Assembly: GCF_016863475.1 (NCBI RefSeq)
Contig: NZ_BOOY01000032.1
Coordinates: 1-64,000 of the forward strand
Length of the DNA: 64,000 nt
Direction of reading: 5' to 3'
From: Spirilliplanes yamanashiensis
Lineage (GTDB): Bacteria; Actinomycetota; Actinomycetes; Mycobacteriales; Micromonosporaceae
Shown here in pieces: positions 57,647 to 64,000 of the stretch (its first letter is position 1; each line of letters begins with the position of its first letter). Below the pieces are notes generated by a model, which was not told the origin of the DNA, made no database searches, and was given only the letters and a program-made list of their open reading frames with translations. The translations under genes and the position numbers were made by a program.

Positions 57647-59224
57647 GTGGCACTGCAGGAGTGGTTCCTGACCGCAGATGAACGGGACAACGGCGACACG
57701 TCTGTACCCACCTGGGTCGAGGGCAACCATGCCGAGCCGCTCGTGCACGGCGTCACGTACTTCGACCGGCTCGTCACCGAGGTCGAGGCCCTGGCGAAGG
57801 GCGACCACCTGTTCTTCACCGACTGGCGGGGCGACCCCGACGAGCGCATGCGCGACGACGGGCCGACCGTGGCGGAGCTGTTCGCCGCGGCCGCCGCGCG
57901 CGGCGTCGTCGTCAAGGGCCTGATCTGGCGCTCCCACCTCGACAAGCTCGCCTACAGCGAGGAGGAGAACCGCCACCTCGGCGACGCCATCGAGCAGGCC
58001 GGCGGCGAGGTGCTGCTCGACCAGCGGGTCCGCCGCGGCGGCTCGCACCACCAGAAGCTGGTCGTGCTGCGCCACCCGGACAACCCGGAGGCCGACGTCG
58101 CCTTCGCCGGCGGCATCGACCTGTGCCACAGCCGCCGCGACGACGCCGGGCACGGCGGCGACCCGCAGGCGGTCACCATGTCGAGCGCGTACGGCGAGCG
58201 CCCGCCCTGGCACGACGTGCAGCTCGCGCTGCGCGGGCCCGTCGTCGGCGCCCTGGACACCACGTTCCGCGAGCGCTGGATCGACCCCACCTCGCTCGAC
58301 GTGACCAGCCCCATCGCCTACGTGCGGGACCGCTTCGCCGGCGAGGACCTGAAGGCCGACAAGCTGCCGCCGCAGCCGCCCGACCCGCCCGCGTGCGGCC
58401 CGCACGCCGTGCAGGTGCTGCGCACCTACCCCGCCATGCGCCCCGGGTACGACTTCGCCAAGCAGGGCGAGCAGACCATCGCCCGCGGCTACACCAAGGC
58501 CGTCCAGCGCGCCCGGCGCCTCATCTACCTCGAGGACCAGTACCTGTGGTCGAAGGAGGTCGCGCAGCTGTTCGCCGACGCGCTGCGCGACAACCCCGGC
58601 CTGCACCTCGTCGCCGTCGTGCCGCGGCACCCCGATGTGGACGGCCGGTTCGCGCTGCCGCCCAACAAGGTCGGCCGCGCCGAGGCCATCGCGCTGTGCC
58701 GCAGCGCCGGCGGCGACCGGGTGCACGTCTTCGACGTGGAGAACCACGCCGGCACCCCGGTGTACGTGCACGCCAAGGTCTGCGTCGTCGACGACGTGTG
58801 GGCCAGCGTCGGCAGCGACAACTTCAACCGTCGCTCGTGGACGCACGACAGCGAGCTGTCCTGCGCCGTGCTCGACGAGACCCCCGACGGGCGCGCCCCG
58901 GCCGACCCGGCGGGCCTGGGCGACGGCGCCCGCCGCTACGCCCGCGAGCTGCGGCTGCAGCTGATGCGCGAGCACCTCGACCGGGACACCGACGACGGGC
59001 TCGTCGACCCGGACGACGCCGTGCGCACCATCTCGCACGCCGCCGACGCGCTGCAGGCGTGGCACCGCGGCGGCCGCACCGGCCCGCGCCCGCCGGGGCG
59101 GCTGGTGCCGCACGAGCCCGAGCGGCTGCCGTGGTGGCAGCGGCTGTGGGCGGTGCCCGCGTACCGGTTGATCTACGACCCGGACGGGCGCGGCTGGCGG
59201 GACCGGCGCAACGGCGTCTGGTGA
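57647..59224 (+). CDS. Phospholipase D family protein
   Basis: The product has 525 residues from a GTG preceded by GGAGGG. Two HKD catalytic motifs are visible: SHHQKLVVLRHPD with H135 and K137, and YVHAKVCVVDD with H375 and K377, followed by ASVGSDNFNRRS. The two halves each supply one His to a phosphodiesterase active site. No signal peptide is evident, so it may be cytoplasmic. Eukaryote-like and bacterial cardiolipin-synthase relatives exist; the substrate is a phospholipid by family inference. Overlaps the convergent methyltransferase gene by 52 bases. Confidence 0.92.
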   Translation: MALQEWFLTADERDNGDTSVPTWVEGNHAEPLVHGVTYFDRLVTEVEALAKGDHLFFTDWRGDPDERMRDDGPTVAELFAAAAARGVVVKGLIWRSHLDKLAYSEEENRHLGDAIEQAGGEVLLDQRVRRGGSHHQKLVVLRHPDNPEADVAFAGGIDLCHSRRDDAGHGGDPQAVTMSSAYGERPPWHDVQLALRGPVVGALDTTFRERWIDPTSLDVTSPIAYVRDRFAGEDLKADKLPPQPPDPPACGPHAVQVLRTYPAMRPGYDFAKQGEQTIARGYTKAVQRARRLIYLEDQYLWSKEVAQLFADALRDNPGLHLVAVVPRHPDVDGRFALPPNKVGRAEAIALCRSAGGDRVHVFDVENHAGTPVYVHAKVCVVDDVWASVGSDNFNRRSWTHDSELSCAVLDETPDGRAPADPAGLGDGARRYARELRLQLMREHLDRDTDDGLVDPDDAVRTISHAADALQAWHRGGRTGPRPPGRLVPHEPERLPWWQRLWAVPAYRLIYDPDGRGWRDRRNGVW

Positions 59225-60318
59225 CCGGCGCTCCAGTCGACCGGCACGAAGATCGGGGCGGCCGGCTCGCCGCCCAGGCTCAGCGTGCCCTGCCAGGCCG
59301 TCAGCTCCGGCCGGCCCGCCGCCTCCCAGCGGTTCAGCAGGGCCACCGCGTCGCCCGCGTACCGGGCCGCGTCCTCCCCGCCGGCCAGCACCCGGCCGTC
59401 GGGCTCGATCACCGCCCCGCCGGAGCGGTGCTCGTCCAGCAGCGCCAGGCGGCCGAACGGCACGCCCGGCACCGCGGCGAACGTCGCCCGGCGGTGCCAC
59501 ACCCCGGCCGCGAACCACAGGTCCCGGTAGGCGACCAGGCCCAGCGGCGGGTCCCAGCGCGGCGGCCCGGCCGGGTCCAGCGGCGGCAGCTCGCCGCGCG
59601 CCGCCGGGTCGGGGTGGGCCCACGGATGATGCGCGGTCAGCGGCCCGGACGCCGTCATGAAGCCCGCCGAGCAGACCGGCTCCGCGACGTGCTCGCCCGC
59701 CTCGGTGCGCACCACCATCACCGGGTTGGTGCCCGCGTGCCGCACCGGGGCCACGATCGGGCCGCCGCGCGACTGCGCCAGCCAGTGCGGTGACACCCCG
59801 GCCACGCCGACGGTGACGATCACCCGGTCGACGTGCTCGCCGCGCACGCCCTCGTAGCCGTCGCCCGCGCGCACCGTCACGCCGCGCACGCCCGCCTGCT
59901 CCAGCGCCACGGCCGCCCGGTGCGCCACGTCGGCCTGGACGTCGATGCTGACCACCTCGGCGCCCATCGCCGCCAGCAGCGCCGCGTTGTAGCCCGTGCC
60001 GGCGCCGATCTCCAGCACCCGCATGCCCGGCTCGACGTCCAGCGCGGCGATCATCGTGGCCATCAGCGACGGCTGGCTCGACGAGCTGACGGGCACGCCG
60101 CCCCGCTTCTTCGTCACCAGGGCGTCGTCGGTGTAGACGAGCCCGAGGAAGTCCTTGTCGCCCGGCGCGACCCGCCCGCGGCCCTCGCGCCGGTGGAAGC
60201 CGCCGGCCAGGAACACCTCGCGGGGCACGGCGGCGAACGCCTTCTCCAGCGCCGGGCTCATCCCCGGCACCTGCTCGCGCAGCTCGGCGACCAGCCGCGC
60301 CCGCGCGTCGGCGCTCAC
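59173..60318 (-). CDS. PCMT-like methyltransferase
   Basis: The product has 381 residues from a GTG overlapping the preceding stop (GTGA). The N-terminal half is protein-L-isoaspartate methyltransferase-like: AFAAVPREVFLAGG, VSSSSQPSLMATMIAALDVEPGMRVLEIGAGTGYNAALLA, VDRVIVTVGVAGVSPHWL. The extra C-terminal 170 residues are not in classical PCMT. In actinomycetes such PCMT variants also occur in RiPP clusters that form isoaspartate, but no precursor peptide is seen. Coupled to the phosphotransferase gene upstream. Confidence 0.9.
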   Translation of the reverse strand: MSADARARLVAELREQVPGMSPALEKAFAAVPREVFLAGGFHRREGRGRVAPGDKDFLGLVYTDDALVTKKRGGVPVSSSSQPSLMATMIAALDVEPGMRVLEIGAGTGYNAALLAAMGAEVVSIDVQADVAHRAAVALEQAGVRGVTVRAGDGYEGVRGEHVDRVIVTVGVAGVSPHWLAQSRGGPIVAPVRHAGTNPVMVVRTEAGEHVAEPVCSAGFMTASGPLTAHHPWAHPDPAARGELPPLDPAGPPRWDPPLGLVAYRDLWFAAGVWHRRATFAAVPGVPFGRLALLDEHRSGGAVIEPDGRVLAGGEDAARYAGDAVALLNRWEAAGRPELTAWQGTLSLGGEPAAPIFVPVDWSAGHQTPLRRSRQPRPSGS

Positions 60319-61502
60319 GGCCGCACCGCCCGGGCCGCCGTCACCGCCGCCTGCAGGCAGCGCAGCACGTCACCGGCGTGGTACGGGCGCTCCGACGGCT
60401 CGATGGCGCCGAGGAAGTCGGCGTAGGTGACGGCCGCCCGCAGCTGGGCCACCGGGCGCAGCAGGTCCACCGCGCGCTCCGGCACGCTGCCCGGGGCGTC
60501 GGCGCGCCAGCGCAGCGCCCAGCCGTGGACGACCTCCTCCGCGCCGGCCGGGGCGAGCCCCTCGGTCAGCCGGATCACGTCGTACGCCGGGTTGGTCACG
60601 CCCGCGTCGCCCCAGTCGAGCAGCACCCGGCGCTGCCCGCCGGACCGCACGTTGCCCGGGTGCAGGTCGCCGTGCACCAGCGTGTCGGGCAGCCCGCACT
60701 CGGCGACCTTGCCCAGCCGCCGGTCCAGGCCGTCGACCAGCTCCGCGAGGCCGGGCACGTCGATGCGCCGGGTGGCGGCCACCTGGCGGATGCGCGCCAC
60801 CGGGTCGCGCCGGTCCGGCACGCCGTGCGCGAGCAGCTTGTCGACCCGGTCCGCGAGCGCCACCTGCACCGGGTGCCAGTCGGCGGCGATCGCGGCGCAC
60901 TCCCCCGCGTCGGCGCCGTAGCGGTCGGTACCCTCCACGTCGGCCAGCAGGATGCGGCCGTGCTCGCCCGACGCGAGCACCCGCGGCACGATGCCCGGCT
61001 GCGCGTCGGCCACCGCGCGCAGCACCGCGGCCTCGTGCTCGTAGAACGGCGGCACCTGCTTCAGCCAGGCCACCGGGCGGCCGCGCGCGTCCAGGCGCCA
61101 GATCGCGGACAGGTTCCAGGTGCGCAGCTGCACGGCCGTGACGTCGGGCCGGCCGAGCCCGGCGAGCTGCCCGGCCGCCCAGTCCACCGAGGCGCGGGGG
61201 CCGTTGGGGTGCGCGTACGCGGCCCGGGCCGGGTGCACGCCCATCGGCATCGGCACCGGCAGCAGCCGGTCGGGGCGTCCGGAGCGCAGCTGCGCGGCGT
61301 ACGTCACGGGACCGCCGGGCGGGGCCGCCTGCTCGGCGTCGACCAGGCGCAGCACGTCCACGTCGACGCCGTAGCGCAGCCGGGCGCCGGCGACGACGTC
61401 GCCGACCTCCTGCCACCAGGGCGTCTGGACCTTGAACGGCGGGAGGGCTCCCAGCGGCACGCCGGCGTCGTCGACGAGGACGAGAGTGACGGTGCGGCCC
61501 AC
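60315..61502 (-). CDS. APH-type phosphotransferase with N-terminal extra domain
   Basis: The product has 395 residues from a GTG with TAGCGT 8 bases above. The first 120 residues (VTLVLVDDAGVPLGALPPFKVQTPWW) are a small beta-rich domain of NUDIX-like flavour. The kinase domain has VAWLKQVPPFYEHEAAVLRAVADAQP, catalytic DTLVHGDLHPGNVR and metal-binding VLLDWGDAGVTNPAYDVIRL, as in aminoglycoside and choline kinases. Substrate unknown. The stop overlaps the methyltransferase start, so the two may modify one molecule. Confidence 0.85.
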   Translation of the reverse strand: MGRTVTLVLVDDAGVPLGALPPFKVQTPWWQEVGDVVAGARLRYGVDVDVLRLVDAEQAAPPGGPVTYAAQLRSGRPDRLLPVPMPMGVHPARAAYAHPNGPRASVDWAAGQLAGLGRPDVTAVQLRTWNLSAIWRLDARGRPVAWLKQVPPFYEHEAAVLRAVADAQPGIVPRVLASGEHGRILLADVEGTDRYGADAGECAAIAADWHPVQVALADRVDKLLAHGVPDRRDPVARIRQVAATRRIDVPGLAELVDGLDRRLGKVAECGLPDTLVHGDLHPGNVRSGGQRRVLLDWGDAGVTNPAYDVIRLTEGLAPAGAEEVVHGWALRWRADAPGSVPERAVDLLRPVAQLRAAVTYADFLGAIEPSERPYHAGDVLRCLQAAVTAARAVRP

Positions 61503-61627
61503 GAGATCGGACGCTATCCCGGTCGCGCAACCACCGCCACCGCGCCGGCCCGGCGATCCGCGCCGCGCCCGCCCCGCCGGGCCCGTGCCGCACCCCCGGT
61601 CCGCTGGCCGGGCGGGCCCGGACGATC

Positions 61628-61633
61628 TAGCGT
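61628..61633 (+). promoter_or_regulatory. -10 element for a leaderless transcript (transglutaminase gene)
   Basis: TAGCGT, then 6 bases, then the GTG at 61640. Confidence 0.5.
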
Positions 61634-61639
61634 GGCGGC

Positions 61640-62425
61640 GTGCCCGTGCTCGGAAGCGTCACCGCCGCCCTGTCCTACGACGTCACCGCCGCCGCCGAGA
61701 TCGTGCTGCGGGTGGCCGTGCCGCACCCGGCCGGCGAACGCCTCTCCGTCACCTCCGGCGGCCGCCCGCTGGACGTCACCGAACTGCCCGACGACGGCGG
61801 CCGCCAGCACGTCGTGCACGCCCCGGCCGGCCCGCTGAGCGTGACGTACACGGCCGAGGTGAGCGCGGGCGACGGCCCGCCGCCGGTGACCGACGTGGAC
61901 CGGATCCGCGCGCTGCGCCCCAGCCGCTACTGCCCGAGCGACCGCATCGCCGGCTTCGCCCTCGGCGAGCTGGGCGACGTCGGCGGCGACATCACGGCCA
62001 TCGCCGCCTGGGTGCACCACCGGCTGCGGTACGTCGCGGGGGTCAGCGGGCCCACCACCGACGCGGTCGACACCCTGCTCGCCGGCCAGGGGGTGTGCCG
62101 CGACTACGCCCACCTCACCACGGCGTTGTGCCGCGCGGCGGGGGTGCCCGCGCGGGTCGCCGCCGTGTACGCCCCCGGCCTGTCCCCGATGGACTTCCAC
62201 CTGGTGACCGAGGCGGCGGTCGACGGCGCCTGGCGCGTGGTGGACGCCACCCGGCTGGCCCCGCGGCCCACCCTGATGCGCATCGCCACCGGCCGCGACG
62301 CCGCCGACGTGGCGTTCTCCACCAGCGTCACGGGCGCAATGACGATGACCGGCATGGAGATCAGCGCGGTGGCGGCGGGCGACCTGCCGGTCGACGACCA
62401 CACCACCTTGTCAACGTTGCGTTGA
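61640..62425 (+). CDS. Transglutaminase-like cysteine protease family protein
   Basis: The product has 261 residues. An N-terminal beta domain with LSVTYTAEVSAG leads to the transglutaminase core, with catalytic Cys153 in GQGVCRDYAHL, His187 in PMDFHLV and Asp202 in WRVVDATRL. Bacterial homologues are mostly peptidases or cross-linking enzymes of unknown substrate. The last codons lie inside the GTCAAC/GTTGAC palindrome of the next gene. Confidence 0.92.
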   Translation: MPVLGSVTAALSYDVTAAAEIVLRVAVPHPAGERLSVTSGGRPLDVTELPDDGGRQHVVHAPAGPLSVTYTAEVSAGDGPPPVTDVDRIRALRPSRYCPSDRIAGFALGELGDVGGDITAIAAWVHHRLRYVAGVSGPTTDAVDTLLAGQGVCRDYAHLTTALCRAAGVPARVAAVYAPGLSPMDFHLVTEAAVDGAWRVVDATRLAPRPTLMRIATGRDAADVAFSTSVTGAMTMTGMEISAVAAGDLPVDDHTTLSTLR

Positions 62426-62428
62426 CAA
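62408..62428. promoter_or_regulatory. Operator, TTGTCAAC-GTTGC-GTTGACAA palindrome
   Basis: A perfect 8-base inverted repeat with a 5-base spacer. Its right arm again contains a TTGACA -35 (62422-62427), 17 bases before a weak -10 (CACGCT, 62445-62450) that lies 7 bases from the ATG at 62458. The layout repeats that at 53034-53077. Confidence 0.7.
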
Positions 62429-62457
62429 TCGCGCCACCGGTGCGCACGCTCGACCCC

Positions 62458-62904
62458 ATGCCCGCCGAACCGACGCTGACCGGCCTCGCCCGCCTCCGGG
62501 CCCGCCGCGCCCAGCTGGACGCCGAGGAGCTGGAGCTGCTGACCGCCGCCCGGGCCGCCGGCGCCACCTGGGCCCAGATCGCCGCGGCCCTGGGCGTCGC
62601 CACCCGGCAGGCCGCCGAGCAGCGGCACGCCCGCCTGCTCCGCGCCACCCGTCACCACGACGGTGACACCCCGCCGGTGACCGAGCTGCGGGCCGCCGCG
62701 GCCGGGCTGCGCGCCGCCCTGGCCGGCACCGGCCCGGCGCTCACCCTGGCCACCCTCGACGCGGCGGCCACCGCCCCGCCCGGCGCCCTGTACTCCCTGG
62801 CGGCCCACGTGGCCGCCGACCTGACTGCCGCCGACCTCACCGCCGCGCCCGCCGCCACCCGGTCCGCGGCGGCCCGCTTCACCGCCGCGGCCTTGACCCG
62901 GTGA
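62458..62904 (+). CDS. Helix-turn-helix protein related to the one at 53082
   Basis: The product has 148 residues. The first part (RRAQLDAEELELLTAARAAGATWAQIAAALGVATRQAAEQRHARL) aligns with the small regulator at 53082 over the helix-turn-helix, including G-x-S/T-W-x-x-I-A-x-A-L and the RQ element. An Ala-rich helical C-terminal region (AAAAGLRAALAGTGPALTL) is extra. It probably represses its own promoter at the palindrome just upstream. Confidence 0.8.
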   Translation: MPAEPTLTGLARLRARRAQLDAEELELLTAARAAGATWAQIAAALGVATRQAAEQRHARLLRATRHHDGDTPPVTELRAAAAGLRAALAGTGPALTLATLDAAATAPPGALYSLAAHVAADLTAADLTAAPAATRSAAARFTAAALTR

Positions 62905-62928
62905 GCGGGTGGCGACAGGATTGAGCCC

Positions 62929-64000
62929 GTGCGGCTCAAGTCCCTGACGCGGAACACCCGGATCTTCGTGGCGGTGTCCCTGCTGTCGGGCTTCGGGGGC
63001 GCCGCCATGTCCCTCACCGCCGGCGTGTGGGTCCTCGACCTGACCGGCTCCAGCGCCCTCGCCGGGCTCGTCGGGCTCGGCGTCTTCGCACCCACCCTCG
63101 CCGGCCCGCTGCTCGGCGCCGCCGCCGACCGCCTCCCCCGCCGCGCCCTGCTCGTCACCACGGCGCTGCTCACCGCCGCCGCCCTGCTCCTGCTGCCGCT
63201 CGTGCGCACCGGCCGCGACGCCTGGCTGATCTTCGCCGTCATGCTCGTCTACGGCGTCAGCTACGTCCTCGTCGACGCCGCCGAGTCAGCCCTGCTGCCC
63301 GCCGCCGTCGCCGCGGCGGAACTCGGCGCGGTCAACGGCCTGCGGATGACCGCCCAGGAGGGCACCAAACTCGTCGCCCCCGCCGCCGGCGCCGCCCTGT
63401 ACGCCTGGCACGGCGCCTGGCCGGTCGCCGCCCTCTGCGCCACCCTGCTGCTCGGCGCCGCCACCCTGTACCGCCTCCTGCGCCTGCCGCCGGACCCGCC
63501 CGCCCCGGCCCGGCGCCGCGTCCGCGCGCGGGACGGCATGGCGTTCCTGCGCGCCGACCGGCCGCTGCGCACCCTCGTGCTGACCGGCGGCGTCACCATC
63601 GGCGCCTCCGGCTTCGTCACCGCGGCCGTCTACGAGACCATCACCGGCGACATCGGCCTGCCCGCCAGCTTCGCCGGCGTCCTCGGCTCGGCCCAGGGCG
63701 CCGGCTCCATCGCGGGCAGCCTCGCCGCCGGCGCCCTGTTGACCCGCCGCGGCCCCGCCGTCACGGGGGCCCTCGGCGCGGCCCTGTTCGCGGCGAGCTG
63801 CCTGGGCCGCCTCGTCCCGGCCGGCTGGGCGGCCGTGGCGTGCAGCGTCCTGGCCGGCGTCGGCCTGCCCCTGACGCTCGTCGCCGCCATGACCGCCGTC
63901 CAGCTGCGCACCCCGGGCGACCTGCTGGGCCGCGTCTCCGCCACGGCGAGCACGCTGCTGTTCGCCCCGGTGGCGGCGGCGATCCCGCTGGGCTCGGCCG
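62929..64000 (+). CDS. MFS transporter, 3' end cut by window edge
   Basis: The GTG at 62929 opens a frame that stays open to the end of the window (357 codons). Membrane helices are visible from IFVAVSLLSGFGGAAMSL to ACSVLAGVGLPLTLVAAM, and the first loop has GAAADRLPRRALLV, the MFS motif A-type GxxxDRxxRR. The group resembles MFS_3/enterobactin-exporter-like (EntS) efflux proteins. Its stop is beyond the window. Confidence 0.88.
   Translation, partial: MRLKSLTRNTRIFVAVSLLSGFGGAAMSLTAGVWVLDLTGSSALAGLVGLGVFAPTLAGPLLGAAADRLPRRALLVTTALLTAAALLLLPLVRTGRDAWLIFAVMLVYGVSYVLVDAAESALLPAAVAAAELGAVNGLRMTAQEGTKLVAPAAGAALYAWHGAWPVAALCATLLLGAATLYRLLRLPPDPPAPARRRVRARDGMAFLRADRPLRTLVLTGGVTIGASGFVTAAVYETITGDIGLPASFAGVLGSAQGAGSIAGSLAAGALLTRRGPAVTGALGAALFAASCLGRLVPAGWAAVACSVLAGVGLPLTLVAAMTAVQLRTPGDLLGRVSATASTLLFAPVAAAIPLGSA

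Overview
This is a GC-rich (roughly 73% by eye) actinomycete chromosome segment, most likely from the Micromonosporaceae (Actinoplanes or Micromonospora relatives). Pointers are dense GTG starts with 4-base GTGA or ATGA gene overlaps, apparently leaderless promoters, a mycothiol-type DinB protein, an F420-dependent oxidoreductase, and actinobacterial families such as DUF3618, DUF4235, holin-X, DUF2218, DUF2795 and DUF3072. No rRNA, tRNA, CRISPR array, transposase or integrase was seen.

Layout. 1-6.6 kb: end of a MarR regulator, a DinB-like enzyme, a RibD-type reductase followed by a frameshifted remnant, a DksA-type zinc finger, thrS, and an OmpR-type two-component pair. 6.8-12.5 kb: a secreted HExxH protease behind a strong hairpin, adenosine deaminase with a trans-aconitate-type methyltransferase, and an aldo/keto reductase. 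12.6-16.6 kb: cold-shock protein and a co-linear membrane operon (lipoprotein, DUF1206, MscS-like channel, holin-X, DUF3618, DUF4235). 16.7-21.5 kb: GNAT, GH3 hexosaminidase, F420 oxidoreductase, RecQ-like helicase. 21.5-26.8 kb: two ABC exporter half-transporters behind an alpha-solenoid protein. 26.9-35.5 kb: AraC, VOC, SRPBCC and SDR genes, a CrtI-like oxidoreductase, small stress-type proteins, an MFS transporter and a lipoprotein. 35.5-41 kb: small conserved proteins, a very low-complexity membrane protein with an outer CBM2-like domain, and a PAS-GAF-PP2C-HATPase phosphatase.

41-50.8 kb holds the most striking structure. One short-chain dehydrogenase gene is split: its start lies at 50810 and its end at 40977, both on the minus strand. 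The two halves rejoin in frame across a CCAG tetranucleotide present at both junctions. The roughly 9.1 kb between them carries a Tat-exported Dyp-type peroxidase, a 2369-residue RHS polymorphic toxin (IPT domains, tandem beta domains, DUF6531, YD repeats, HINT, WHH nuclease) and a SUKH-type immunity gene. It reads as an acquired toxin-immunity island.

50.9-64 kb: Na+/H+ antiporter; a NADAR gene and a DUF3072 gene diverging around a near-perfect LexA box; a small HTH plus Clp-N operon with two GTCAAC-N4-GTTGAC palindromes; cutC; an APH(6)-like kinase; a MarR-pirin operon with a palindrome in its promoter; phospholipase D; a PCMT-like methyltransferase with a phosphotransferase; a transglutaminase; a second HTH gene carrying the same GTCAAC/GTTGAC palindrome; and the start of an MFS transporter. 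The shared palindrome in front of two related HTH genes suggests a small, previously unremarked regulatory family.
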